This document shows, in pieces, positions 11,511-23,490 of a DNA stretch of 64,000 bases (positions are counted from its first letter, which is position 1; every line of letters begins with the position of its first letter). The stretch comes from Siphonodentalium dalli (taxonomy: Eukaryota > Mollusca > Scaphopoda > Gadilida > Siphonodentaliidae), in contig CP136066.1 of the NCBI GenBank assembly GCA_032622095.1, forward strand, positions 7,963,784 to 8,027,783. The letters run 5' to 3'. The position numbers were made by a program, and so were the translations under genes. The notes under the pieces were generated by a model. The model saw nothing but the letters and a program-made list of their open reading frames with translations, did not search any database and had not been told where the DNA came from.

Positions 11511-11817
11511 ATGATGAGTGCGGCTGCTGTCCTGTACTTGCTCTCATTGAACATTCAAAGCATAGTTTGTTGGGAACATAAACTATTCGTACAGACATCG
11601 CCATACGATGTAATTCTTGTGAACCAGATCAACTACATTCAAATGTTCACCACTGCGTCGGAGCGGGCGTGTTGTGTTGCCTGCACGGGTCACGCCGACT
11701 GCTACTCCTTCCACTACGGGCTTGGGGACGAACTGTGCCGGCTGAACTCCGAATTGATCTCCGGGAGTGAGAACATGACTTCGGTGCCTAACACGGTGTA
11801 CTATAGAATACCTGCGC
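11511..11817 (+). CDS. Exon 1: signal peptide plus PAN/apple-like module
   Basis: Reading from ATG 11511 (a second ATG follows at 11514) gives a hydrophobic leader MMSAAAVLYLLSLNIQSIVC, as in a secretory signal peptide. A roughly 80-residue Cys-rich module follows, with ERACCVACTGHADCYSFHY and then ELCRLNS, the cysteine/aromatic layout of PAN/apple domains. NMTS is a possible N-glycosylation site. The exon ends at a strong GTGAGT donor (11818) in phase 1. An upstream in-frame ATG at 11334 lengthens the ORF but adds non-signal-like residues, so 11511 is preferred. PAN modules mediate protein or carbohydrate contacts; the product should be secreted. Exons at 15930 and 23491 have matching phase. 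Confidence 0.7.
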
Positions 11818-11972
11818 GTGAGTTGTACATGTTATATATCCTGCGCTTGAGCTGTACATGTTATATATCCGAACACTCTTCTAACACAGTTTGCTATAGA
11901 ATATCTCCGCGTGAGTTGTACATGTTATATATCCTGCACGTGAGTTGTACAGGTTATATATCCTGCGCATGA
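11783..11972 (+). repeat. Duplicated exon-1 tail and splice donor
   Basis: The exon tail (CTAACACGGTGTACTATAGA) and its donor are repeated at about 11880-11911. The shorter word GTGAGTTGTACATGTTATAT occurs in five successive variants. Three keep a GTGAGT donor (11818, 11911, 11940). Two are altered at the donor: TTGAGC near 11847 and ATGAGT near 11966. Readthrough of the repeats extends the exon-1 frame to 11972. Confidence 0.75.
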
Positions 11973-12116
11973 GTTGTAGATGCTATATGTCCGAACACTC
12001 CTCTAATTTTCCAGGAGACATGAAAACTATTTTATTTTTGGAATAGTATTGGTATTTACCAATACCTGTTCACGACTGTCCTTTAAGTCACAGTACAAGA
12101 TAAACATTGTATTTTC

Positions 12117-12245
12117 CGCGCATTTTCCTTGGCCGGTCCCAGGCTCTGGAATTTATTGCCAGACCACATTAAATCTCCGCAACCCATTGATCAATTTAAA
12201 TCAGCTTTAAAGTAACACTTTATCCTGGTTGATCAGAACAAAAAT
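12117..12245 (+). pseudogene. LINE ORF2 C-terminal remnant
   Basis: One frame reads RAFSLAGPRLWNLLPDHIK, then FKSALK, a stop, and HFILVDQN. This is the conserved tail found at the C-terminus of many non-LTR retrotransposon ORF2 proteins; compare AAPSVWNSIP in the LINE at 4.4 kb. It is on the plus strand within the proposed intron 1. Only about 40 codons remain and there is a stop in the tail, so it is a dead fragment. Confidence 0.7.
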
Positions 12246-12537
12246 GATGTTCATGTTTTTCTACGACATTTTAGAATTTTAAAATGACTAAGTCGTGCAA
12301 TACGAGATTTTAGTTTTGATATTTTCCGCATGTTCGAAGAGTCAATCAGGATAAGGAGGAAACACCCACGGGACATGGCCTCTTTCAAAACAATCCAGTC
12401 AGAATTATAACGAACCAAAGCGGGACGCTTTGGATCGTATATATACTATATATGATGTTGTGACGTCACCAATTATTATATGATACGACGCAGCTGTTTT
12501 GAATTTCGCGAGCACCTCTGTCGCATAGTAGATCGGT

Positions 12538-12602
12538 AGACTTAAAGCATTAATGTCGTAATCGGAAAATCTGGTTACTGTGTCTTTCGATTACTGTTAT
12601 TG
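12538..12602. repeat. Inverted-repeat partner of 14555-14617
   Basis: AAAGCATTAATGTCGTAATC and then TACTGTGTCTTTCGATTAC are matched on the opposite strand at about 14555-14617 (ACACAATAACATAATTTTCC, ACGACATTAGTGCTTTACG). The pair could be the ends of a roughly 2.1-kb element, or two unrelated copies of a dispersed repeat. The interval between them (12603-14554) has only short ORFs. Confidence 0.45.
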
Positions 12603-14283
12603 CAAATGAGAATTATGAGTATTGAATTACAATATAAGTTCAATCGTACCTTTGATTGAGAAAATAAGACACAATAAATAACGACACTATATAGTAACTA
12701 CAGTCTACACCCATCGGGGAGAGTGAAAAGTGATCGAAATTCCAGATCTATTGTGCTTTAATGTAATTCACTTGGTACTGTAGGCACTGAGGGAAACGAA
12801 ATAACACATATTTAATATGGAATTAATTACTATCATAAAACTACATAGTACATACATGCATGTGATAATCCATAAATGTCATACTATTTCCTGGAATCGA
12901 AAGGAACCACATAACTATGAACAAAGCAGATGATACATTGTGCAGGATCAGGCGAAGTCGGTCAATGGGGAAAGTTACACGATGACGACATTAGTCGATT
13001 TTAGTTGAAATCGACACGGTGAAACCTTATGAATGAAATGAACAACTATGAAATCGACACGCTTCTCCATATAGTATCTCAGCTGCAGCGCTCACCCAGC
13101 GCCAAGAAAATAAATATATTGGTTAAATTCATTAAAATTGATCACGTTCCCTCTCGACAAGGTATAACTATTTTTACTTTGATGAAAAACACAAACAAGA
13201 AATCATTTTAATATATATTATAAGATGAGACTCGTCTAATTTTCTCATGAGATATGCATAGGGAATTCTTGTTATTGCATACTGGTGTACAAGGTCACAT
13301 TTTAAACTCATGAGTTTGACTTAAATTAGTAAAAATAGCCTCATATGTGGAAACTTGGAAATTACATATAAACATGCAGAAATTCTCAATATGTCTGTCA
13401 GTTTTACTTTGACCCCCGCTTACCTATTGCAGGTTTGTGAGAACAACCTTCGCAGAGTGGGTACTTGTCTGCATGTTCGTTCAACACATCCTCGTTTCCA
13501 CAATAATAATATACTGCCACAAAGCCGGCCTAATAATAAGGCAGTTCAATTGACATTTGACATGTGAGATTTCTCCTAACATATACACTTCTTATAACAT
13601 GATCGTCTTCAATATCAATATCCAAAAAATCAGTTTCACATGAATATGTAATATTATCTAACACAGGTTGCAACTCGCTGTTATGTAGGGCCCAAGAAAC
13701 GCGACCGTGTCGGCAGTTTTCGTAGATGCACTACACCCGGTGAGCACTTTCTCGTTACATCCAACAGCAACTTTAATCCGGAAATTTTTTGTCGATTTGT
13801 GGCTCGTTATCATACTGGCCGGCCGCAAAACTATTAAAGACATCTGCGAGAGTCGCATCGTCGTTGACCTCGCAGCCAAACCCTGGCTTTATTTGTTTTG
13901 GCCCCGATATTATGGATAATAATACAAACATTTTAATTTTTGACATTTACAAATTTAAAACCGCATGATGTATGATATAAAACGGAAGCTACTCCGTGAT
14001 TATTCCCCTTGGGAAAAGTGTACGTTCCGGTCTTAAAATCGTCAACCGCCGGACGGCGTCTTTGGGCGTTCCGGGAAGAAATTATTTTTGCGGGTGAGAT
14101 GAATTTTGCGCTTAACTACCTTACCATGAAAATATATGCAATAACATTTTTCGGGGCGGCTAGACAAAAACAGTGGTACCATTTAGTGTTTTTTTTATTT
14201 TGGCCTTAGGTGAATCATATATCCGGGTATATGAGAAATCCGAGATTCACAACTATAAAACACGGATCCGGTAGACCGTATTA

Positions 14284-14541
14284 TCAATACCCATGTATTG
14301 AAGAGTGACTGCGTAAACATATATATAGGTCAAGTCTAGTGGGGTGACATCAGTTGTCCTGATACGACATGACAATTGCAGCCTTGTTTGGATTCTGGCC
14401 CGCAAATACAAATGACGTCATGAAGTCGTAACTGGTTTTCAGCTAAAGCACATAGGAAATTGATATAATATGAAAAAAAATAATAATAATATATGTTTAT
14501 AAATAACTACTTTAATTGTTCATAATTCCGATAGTAATTCC
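14284..14541 (+). repeat. Direct repeat, copy 1 (copy 2 at 14932-15189)
   Basis: Starts CAATACCCATGTATTGAAGA, includes ACATGACAATTGCAGCCTTG, and ends CATAATTCCGATAGTAATT. The second copy is in the same orientation 648 nt downstream with scattered substitutions. It is non-coding; it contains a CRE-like TGACGTCA that is altered in copy 2. Confidence 0.8.
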
Positions 14542-14827
14542 CCTTATTTTGGAATACCAGTAATCGATAGACACAATAACATAATTTTCCAATTACGACA
14601 TTAGTGCTTTACGCCCACCGACAAAAAAATATGCGCATAAATTCAAAACAACAGCGTCGTCACAAAATCAGATATGTCTATATACTACCAAAAGCATCCG
14701 GCTTTGGTTGGTTACTAATATTAGTAATAATAATGACAAAAACAACACACGCACCCGCTAATTTTATTATAGTCCTCCCCATTGTAACTTACATGTGTAC
14801 ACCCATAATACAATTTAGTCAAAAGTG

Positions 14828-15775
14828 TCGGGTTATCGAAAGTTGGGTTAATGGTTGAGTCAAATTCCAGAAGTTGGGTTCAATTGTTGGGTTAGATTAG
14901 TTTAGTTGATAATCACATGTTTTCTCTCGTTGTCAATACCCATGCATCGAAGAGTGACTGCGTAAACTTATATATAGGTCTAGTCTAGTGAGGCGACCTG
15001 AGTTGTCCGGATACGACATGACAATTGCAGCCTTGTTTTTGTATTCTGGCCCGCAAAGAAAAATGACGGCATGACGTCGTAACTGGTTTTCAGCTAAAGC
15101 ACGTAGGGAATTGATCTAATAAGACAAAATTAATGATAGTATCTGTTTATAAATAACTACTTTAATTGTTCATAATTCCGATAGTAATTATATATGTTCT
15201 TATATATATTGGTATCAAACTCAAATAAATACACGGTGAAGGCATATGTTATGTCGGTATTATATATTTCAAGTATTGATCGTGTCTTTGGTACAAATAT
15301 TATATTCTAGGTTGTAAATTTGTTCCCGAAAAGAAAGTCATTATATGTTACACCTCGTTCGGACTGTCATATTACATAATATGTTCGAAGTCTGGTTCAA
15401 TTCAATAGTTATCCTCTATTCAGACGTTAAGGTTTGGAATGAATACATTGATTGGAATTATTTGTTGGGAAACTTAATTAATGACCAGAATATCAGATTA
15501 TATGGTCAACACTCAGCCATTGAGATGAACTATACATATAAAGTGACAAAGGTTTTCTCTAACCCCCATGCTTAGTTACTTCAGATCCTATGTTTGGTTA
15601 ATTTAACCCAACGTCTGGTAACGAAGTTGGGTTACCATAACCCAATGCTTGGTTAAATTGTTCTAACCTATTGTTTAGTTAACAGCTCTAGCCCACCGTT
15701 TATTCAGATTCGGGTGTCTAAACGTTGCGCTAGAGTCTGACTAAAATTCAATTGTATTTAACCCAATTTCTGTGA
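14828..15775. other. Candidate element with TTGGGTTA-rich ends
   Basis: The left part (14828-14900) holds several copies of GTTGGGTTA on the plus strand. The right part (15595-15770) holds GTTTGGTTAA and TAACCCAA words in both orientations. Clustered sub-terminal motifs at both sides of an approximately 0.9-kb segment resemble the layout of the larger 34.1-38.4 kb element. True terminal repeats were not identified. Confidence 0.35.
14932..15189 (+). repeat. Direct repeat, copy 2
   Basis: Diverged duplicate of 14284-14541, with the same beginning (CAATACCCATGCATCGAAGA) and the same end (CATAATTCCGATAGTAATT). It lies in the proposed intron between the first and second PAN-gene exons. Confidence 0.8.
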
Positions 15776-15929
15776 GTATAGTATTAGTGTAGAGAGTGAA
15801 AGTAAGTGGTAAGGACGTATATATTTATGACCGCTTTATCTCTACCACGATTTGTAAAATATTCCGTCTTCATATTGGGAATACGCGACCGATCCACTAA
15901 AGTTCATGTCTGCTCATGTTCCGTTGCAG

Positions 15930-16055
15930 GTCGTATCGGTGACAAATGTATTCCGTCTGACATATGCCCCATCATAAACTGTGAATGCAGAGACGGGTAT
16001 CTGAGGTGTGAGTTAGGATACAGATTCAACCACTCTGACCACACCTGTCTCACAT
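15930..16055 (+). CDS. Exon 2: Cys-rich EGF-like module
   Basis: A polypyrimidine-poor but usable acceptor (TTCCGTTGCAG, AG at 15928-15929) and a perfect GTGAGT donor at 16056 bound a 126-nt exon that is phase 1 at both borders, the typical symmetry of extracellular modules. It encodes GDKC, DICPIINCECRDG, YLRCELGY and HTCLTC: seven cysteines in about 40 residues, resembling a small EGF-like or related disulphide module. It joins in frame to the 11511 exon and to the 23491 exon. Cysteine spacing is not canonical EGF, so the family call is tentative. The 3' half of this exon is the seed of the 108-bp tandem array that follows. Confidence 0.6.
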
Positions 16056-17153
16056 GTGAGTATCATATCCAGAATTGTACACATTATAAGTTAATTTGAA
16101 AACAGTAATATGAGGTGTCAGTTGGAATATATATTTCACCACTCTGACCACACCTGTCTCACATGTGAGTATCATATCCATAATTGTACACATTATGGTT
16201 ACTTTGAGAACAGATATATGAGGTGTCAGTTGGAATATAGATTCCAGCACTTTGACTACACCTGTCCCACGTGTGAGTACGACATCCCGAATTACATACA
16301 TTATGATTCTTTTGAGAACGGTTGTATGATATTTGAGTTGAAATATAGAATCCACCACGCTGACCACACCTGTCTCACATGTAAGTGTGGTATCCCGAAT
16401 TACATACATTATGATTATTTTGAGAACGGTTATATGATATTTGAGTTGGAACATAGAATCCACAACGCTGACCACACATGTCTCGCATGTAAGTATGATA
16501 TCTCTAATTAAATACATTATGATTATTTTGAGAACGGTTGTATGAGGTTTCAGTTGGGATATAGAATCCACCACGCTGACCACACCTGTCTCACATGTAA
16601 GTATTGTATCCCGAATTACATACATTATGATTATTTTGAGAACGGTTATATGATATTTGAGTTGGAATATAGAATCCACCACGCTGACCACACCTGTCTC
16701 GCATGTAAGTGTGGTATCCCGAATTACATACATTATGATTATTTTGAGAACGGTTATATGTTATTTGAGTTGGAACATAGAATCCACAACGCTGACCACA
16801 CATGTCTCGCATGTAAGTATGATATCTCTAATTAAATACATTATGATTATTTTGAGAACGGTTATATGAGGTTTCAGTTGGAATATAGAATCCACAACGC
16901 TGACCACACATGTCTCACATGTAAGTATGATATCTCTAATTAAATACAATATGATTATTTTGAGAACGGTTATATGATATATGAGTTGGAATATAGAATC
17001 CACAACGCTGACCACACCTGTCTCACATGTGAGTATGGTATCCCGAATTACATACATTATTATTATTTTGAGAACGATTATATGATATTTGAGTTGGAAT
17101 ATAGAATCCACCACGCTGACCACACCTGTCTCACGTGTGAGTATATGTGGCAT
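16000..17153 (+). repeat. 108-bp tandem array of exon tail plus splice donor, 11 copies
   Basis: The word CTGACCACACCTGTCTCACA and its variants start at 16035, 16144, 16252, 16360 and then every 108 nt to 17116. Each unit contains the 3' half of exon 2, its donor, and about 50 nt of intron start. All 11 units keep GTGAGT or GTAAGT at the equivalent position (16056, 16165, 16273, 16381, 16489, 16597, 16705, 16813, 16921, 17029, 17137). The period is 36 codons, so long ORFs appear on both strands (up to 227 residues on the minus strand). Several plus-strand units carry TAA (CTAATTAAATAC). No repeated acceptor is evident. Confidence 0.9.
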
Positions 17154-17710
17154 GAGTTATAGTGCATTCTGAAATGCATACAGCATGCTCAGTTTGCGAA
17201 ATATTTAGGTAGAATATCGCCTCTTGTTAAGTGGTCCATATATTATGTTGAGTATTTTTGTTTTATGGTTCCACATCATAGTGAGCAATGGGGATGCCAC
17301 AGTATCCTGGGCCCGCAAAAAAAAGGCACGCTGCGTTGCTCACCGGAAGCTCTATTATGCTAATGATGAACAGATAGTTTGCAGTTATAGAAGTTTTTTC
17401 CAGTCGAAAATAAAAAGGAAGTAGTAATAAATAAAATTGTAGAGCACCCTGGAAGTCAAGTATCAGATCGTGTCATATTTGTTATTAGGATAACTGCTTG
17501 TTATTATTTGCATATGTAACAATTATAGTAGCCATTACAGTTATAAGTATATGTCTTTTTAATAAGTTTTCTTAAATTTGGTGTAAGGTTTATCCTAAAA
17601 TTATTAGTATCTATCCCTTTAATATGTTTATATAAGTTGTTCATAATGTTATCTTAGGTTACGCGTAAGGTTTCTTTGTATGTTTATATTTTATCCATCG
17701 TGTACTTAAT

Positions 17711-18166
17711 ATGTGACCCGCCATATCAAATCCAGTCGTAAGTCGGGATTTTTTACCCTGTGCCAATGCATTCTCTTATCTATGCGAGTCGACCATAGGT
17801 CGCCTCGCATATATAAGAGAATGCATTGGCCTAACAATTTTTTATCATTTTTTTTAAATAAACGTTTCTTACAATTTTAGCACATAAAATAAAAAACATC
17901 CATTACCCTGCAGGGAACCCCACACATATATAGAAGCATATAGAAGAGTGTCGTCTGGTCATGTTTGTCTGGGACTCTGTATGGGTGAAATTATGAAATT
18001 GTTAAAGAATACAAGAACAAATTATTAAAATTGTAAAAAATTGTTAGGCCAATGCATTCTCTTATATATGCGAGGCGACCTATGGTCGACTCGCATATAT
18101 AAGAGAATGCATTGGCACAGGGTAAAAAAATCCCGACTTACGACTGGATTTGATATGGCGGGTCTA
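17711..18166. mobile_element. Double-hairpin MITE, copy 1
   Basis: Terminal inverted repeats start ATGTGACCCGCCATATCAAA on the left; on the right they end ATTTGATATGGCGGGTC. Each TIR is about 130 nt and is itself a hairpin: GCCAATGCATTCTCTTAT ... ATAAGAGAATGCATTGGC at about 17762-17830 and 18051-18118. The central spacer is AT-rich with no transposase. TTAA occurs just outside both ends (17706-17709 and 18167-18170), but copy 2 lacks it, so the TSD is uncertain. The small ORFs (MHWHRV... type) are hairpin shadows. Confidence 0.85.
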
Positions 18167-18399
18167 TTAACCCATAGAGAGCCACACACAGCCTGGAGCA
18201 GACGACACTACGTAGTGCATGCTTCCATCTGTGTGAGGGTCCCTGTGGGTTATATGGTGGGTCACAACTTGTGGTATTAATCATCGAGTTAGGATCTAAA
18301 TTACCATTACCTCAGTTTCAAGCTATCTTACTTATAGACTACGAGTCTGATAGTAACTATACGGACTCCGATTTTTGTGAGTGTATAGTATAATAGGAT

Positions 18400-19548
18400 G
18401 TGGTGTACAATCCCCCTTTAACCGATGAATCCCCCTTCAAAAAGGGGAATAAAGCCGTGTTTGCAGTTCAAAATAGTCTCTCATTCCGTTATCTGAGACC
18501 ACAAACGACTCTACATTTATTTAAAAATTGCGTTAAACTAATTATTTGCTATGGAAGCCACTTTGGGGACCGAACGTGCTTAAACCCTTCCGCGTGATTA
18601 AATCTAATATCAGCCCGTTTGAGAAATGGGACGGACTCGACATATCTATTGTAGAAACAAATTTCATCAAAAGATATCTCGGATTATCGAAATACGCAAG
18701 CACTACAGCGGCCAGAGGTGAAACGGTTACTTACCCACTCTGTACAACCCTTATGAAAGCCACGATCCAATACTGACTTCATATAACACCGATTCCGAAG
18801 AACTTTATCGTCAGAAAATGTTTTTTACGAAAATATGCTGAATCTCAACTCCTGGTCTGAAGAAGTTAAGTTTCTTCTAAATTATTTCTTATTCGGGCAT
18901 GTATGGCAAAACCGTTGTACCGTTAGCCCCACAAAATTGGTAAAAGCATTCGGTGCTAAACTTAAGGAAGAATATATCGCATGGTGGTCCAGAAAAATTA
19001 AAGACTCGTCAAAATTTAGAACTTTCCAAGCGATCAGTAAAACCTTTGGGATGGCAAAATATCTTAACCTAACCATGGATCATCACACCAAAGCCTCGTT
19101 CACTCGTTTCAGAGTGAGTGCCCACTCATTGGCCATTGAAACGGGCCGCCGAGCTAAATCTGATACATGGGAAAGTAAAAGTCTTTGTCCCCATTGCGTC
19201 GTTCAAGTGGAAGACGAAAACACTTCCTACTTTACTGCCCCCTGTTCTCGGGCGAACGTTCTGAATTATATGATTATCTACTGGGAATATCGCACGCGAT
19301 TAACTTATTACCCGACACTCAATGGACCTATCCGTACGTCCCGCCCACCTGTAGTCTGCATGGTTACTGTTACTACGCACCACAAGCCATCTCAATTTCG
19401 CTATATATTCAGTGCTGAAATGGCTTCCGATGAGAACGGATCTTGTGTTTCAAGTTCGCTTTTAAATGTTCCAGACGATATCAATGTTTGTTATTTACCC
19501 GACATTGATAAATTATCAAAAAGGGCACAAAAAAAGGGGCTTAATTAA
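18400..19548 (+). pseudogene. Decayed LINE ORF2 3' region
   Basis: Three overlapping frames carry pieces of one protein. They are NFIKRYLGLSKYASTTAARGE (18650 region, in the LGVxxxASNxAxRGELG position of LINE ORF2 tails); RVSAHSLAIETGR followed by LCPHC and VEDE (19100-19215); and, in another frame, HFLLYCPLFSGERSELYDYL (19217-19280). The order matches the C-terminal zinc-knuckle-like tail of LINE ORF2 (LAIETGR, LCPxC, VEDExHFLLxCP). Frameshifts occur near 18780-18835 and near 19215, so it is inactive. It is unrelated to the 4.4-kb LINE tail and sits in the proposed second intron of the PAN gene. Confidence 0.75.
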
Positions 19549-19555
19549 TATACCC

Positions 19556-22078
19556 AGGGATATATTCATGACATTAGAACGAGTGAAGTTATAGGTCGAT
19601 GACAAAGTCACAACACCACACCGAATACATATAGAAATCTGCGTCATCACAGAGACAATTATCGAATCGATGTGCTCCTGCAAAGCCGGGTAAGTTTTTC
19701 CTTTTATCTTTCTGAATTTTAGATATATGGAATATATCCTCGTAATTTACGGTTTTGACGAAAATAGGCAACATAATCTCAAAATCAACTTCACCTGTCA
19801 TATTTCATTTACTATACATGTAATATTATTTCTAATCAGTCACACGCCATCTAGTTTCACTTGACAAAATCATGTTAATCGTTGCCATGTTTGTTTTGTT
19901 GTTTTTTATAAATAAAATGGATAATATTCGTGTTAAATTGGTGCTCCCAGTATTTTCGAATGACTTGGTCCGTCCAGGGTCCCATACATGTACGCTACAT
20001 GTGTTAATGTAGTCAATGAACAACGCAATAGACAAATTAACATGCATTGATGATTTTTTGAATAATATTAGTGCACGTGCAAGCATTTCCGAAAAGTATA
20101 GAATTAATACTCACATGAACATGTCCTCCGATTATCGGTAAAATTTATCCTTATTTATTTTGTTATTACAGAATGTTACAGTGGATATCTCTGTCTCTTT
20201 TATTTTAGGTTAGTTGGAATGTGCTCTCGTGTTATTGGATTGATAAAACACTTCAGGGTTTGAAGTTACACAACATTCCATCTGCTCCCGAACATCTTAG
20301 TTGCACAAGTGTTCCTCAACAATGGCATGTCCCACGACAAACGAAAATACAATCAGTTTATTCAAGTATCATTAATGACCCATTTGTTGTCATTGTTCAA
20401 TTTTATTACCAGTGATTAGTATTTACGCAAGCACACAGTGAAATTAATAGTATAATACTTCCTGTCATCACCTTTATCATACCGACAAAGCATTGTGAAA
20501 CAACATACCCCATTCAGTATAGGAAGTGTGAACATTTAAGGGGCTGTTGGTATTTAGTAATCGAGCCCCTAGCTGAGGTGTTATGGTTTGTCTTGCTAAC
20601 TTCCCATTCCCCCTATGGCAAGTTATAACATTATCGCAAGGTGATAAAATGTTTTCATAAAGTAACACAACATATATATTACTCATGGACACATATGTTC
20701 AACAAATTAAATACTAAATGAGCTTCTATTTATTTACAGAATTTCAAAAGTGTTGTGTCAGGAGATTGAAAAATTTAAACAACTCGAAGATACACCGTTG
20801 ATTATATGCTGTCTTTAGTATGTCCTGGTATAGGAAACCGAACTAAAAACACTCAGGGATATTTGTATAAATATCGTTCGTCAACCGGACATGTTCCCCA
20901 TGCACGTTTCAACACCATTGTAGCTTTTTAAGACATATTTTGCTCTCGTGTTCGTAATTTCCCTATAGCTTACTATGGTATCTAGGCAGCCGCTTGTGGT
21001 GCGATTCATATCACTATGCAGGCATATGTCGCTTCCGGGTTTGAGTTATCGGCTCACTGGCTATAATTGAAATTGGGGCTGTCCCTACGGATAGGTCCAT
21101 TATATAACACTCCAGTCGGAATATTCGATAATGACATCACACCGCGGGTAATGAGATATATCCATCTCACTCACGAAAAACAACGCCGATTCACAAGTGC
21201 CGCTACCTGGTGATTTGGCCCCAGAGCGCAACGGGGGTAAACAAAAAACATTTATTTCCTTTTTCCTGCCGATTTCTATGTTCATCTTTGTATGTGTTAT
21301 ACATACTACACTTATATGTGTGTATTTCATGTTTCTGTGTTTAATTGACGTATCATGTTTATGTAATGTAGTATATATTTGTTATATGTATTCATGTGTT
21401 ATGTGACAATGTGGTCACGATTGACATAATAATCATTAAAGACATTAAAGTGCAATACACACATTGAAATTGTAAATTAAACATTGGGTGTGTTAATTGG
21501 GGAATGCTAACTGGTTGGAATGCTTGTGGTGTAATGATATCAGTTCGTATTCAGTTCCACTTCCAACTCATTTAAGGTGTAAATGATTTAAATAATTGAA
21601 GTATCCTAGAGTTCACTTGAAACGAAGTAGCACATAGGCTAACACATAAGTTTTAATTCAGATACAATGTATAGGGTTTTATTACATATCTATCAACGTA
21701 ATTCGCATGATCGCACGAGTTTCCAGGCGTGAGATAATTCTCAGAATCGCAATAGTGCAATCTGTCGACGGAACTATTTCATTCAGTGTTGTTAGACTGG
21801 TTCTCGCCGTTTCGATCTTTACATTTTCAACGCAAGGGCAACAACCCACTTGCCGAAATCGCAGCGCGCTGATTGGGTTATATTTTTGGAAAATCTATCA
21901 AAATTTCAAATTTCAAATTTCAAATGCATCATTAAAGATGGGTCAAGGTCACTCGCGGATGTCTGATTGTTGCGTTACCCCTAAAACGACGTTAAAACTT
22001 AATTAAGTTCACATTTTCTGTACCGGAGATGTACGATTGTGAGTCAACTTACTATGATACGGAGATATTTAATTAAAA
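19556..22078. other. No supported gene
   Basis: Only short ORFs. A minus-strand ORF at 19589-19801 contains a CTTTGCAG acceptor-like site and could hide a small exon, but no family is recognisable. The rest is AT-rich sequence inside the proposed second intron. Confidence 0.3.
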
Positions 22079-22241
22079 ATAGAACCGCATGAGTGTCTGA
22101 ATTTTGACGAATTACCGCACTCGATTTGTTGGCGGAACGCGATACCTCTCGTGCGGGACTGCGTCCCGCACGAGAGGTATCGCTCTGCCTGCAAATCTCG
22201 TGCAATAATTTCGTCAAAATCTAGACACTGATGCGGTTCTA
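22079..22241. mobile_element. Foldback element with long inverted arms
   Basis: AGAACCGCATGAGTGTCTGA (22081) pairs with TCTAGACACTGATGCGGTTC at the right end (about 22220-22239). The inner arms ATTTTGACGAA and ATACCTCTCGTGCGGGAC mirror GTCCCGCACGAGAGGTAT and TTTCGTCAAAAT. The loop is 4-6 nt. It is about 160 bp in total without coding capacity. Confidence 0.75.
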
Positions 22242-23490
22242 TCTATATCTTTCGGAAACTTTGTGACAGTGACGGGACTCATGGAGTGGAATCCGGAGGT
22301 ACCACATCGACCAGGCATATTGAAACTGCCAAAATATCGGACATAGTATCTAGATAGATTTAGCCTCAGGCAAATGCCTGCATGCATTATCATACATCTA
22401 TAAATATTCAGTGTATGCATATGTCCGTCTGTCTTTCTGTTCGGATTTTTATCCCAGACTACTGGTGCGATTTCAACCAAATTTAGTGTGGTGACTCGGG
22501 GTGCACTGGAAGACGTTATAACGGAATTAGTTTTCAACATTTTGACATAAATAAGTTTAATTAAATAAATAAAAACACACACAAATTAAAATAAGCTCAC
22601 TATGGGCCTATTTCCGAATCAAATAAATGTAAATATTTGGTTCAATGTGGACCTATTTGCAGACCAGATGTACGCTCTTTAGATATGTGTTTTCGTCGTT
22701 GCACGCGCCATCCAATAGACTAGCGGGATATGTCTGATATATAGCCCCTCTCCAATGGAGAGTCTCCACCCAATATATATCTCTCTTTCTCGTGCCTTCT
22801 CCGACTCTCATCTGTCACTCCTCTCTCTATCATCTGAAAACCGAAATATATTAATCGCATCTATTTTTGATTAATAATGTGACCTATTATGAAACGATTT
22901 ACATCTTAATATGATGTTGTGAGATTATATGTGACTATATATTTTGGAATTAAAACTTATTTAAAAAAAAAATAGATATGTTTGTCATCTGCGCAATGTG
23001 CACATATGGGCCACAGGTCCTAACGCACACATGTGCCGCATGCTCATCCGACGCTGAGTAAAGGCTATCGAATGGCGCATCTCTCAGCGAGTACTTCGCA
23101 TTTTCATTTCACAGTGTGTCACAAACTCCAGGCGAAGTTATCTCCCATCGCTCCGCTGAGATACCACTGCCATAAGAACATTTTAGTAAGGATTTCTTAC
23201 GTGTTCTTAGTTCTTATGTTTTAGGATCAAACTTGTCTATGTCCGGCTCAGTTCATTTGTTCTTATTAATAACGAAAGAATTATCATTACTGCAAACTGT
23301 TGATGGTCTAAATAAGATAATAGGTGACCAAATATATTTCCGACGATATGTAAAAATAGATGTACAATGTATAGGTCCGCAAAGTACCATCATTGTGGCA
23401 GTGCTATATCGCATTGATAACGTAGAGGGCGCTGCATGGAGTTTGAGTGTTTCATCGAAATAAAGCTATCTGTGATTCGTTTCATTTTAG
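22242..23490. other. No supported gene
   Basis: A CT-rich patch at 22740-22830 and short ORFs only. It precedes the acceptor of the last PAN exon. Confidence 0.3.

Noticed and set aside
16110-16835. Plus-strand repetitive Cys-containing ORFs as a multi-domain extension of exon 2
   Set aside because: Each unit contains the splice donor inside the reading frame, several carry TAA, and the first copy is 109 nt, which puts the later units out of frame with exon 2.
16050-17153. Minus-strand ORFs of 227 and 130 residues
   Set aside because: The 108-bp period is a multiple of three, so any stop-free unit gives a long ORF. The plus strand of the same DNA carries an exon with proper splice sites.
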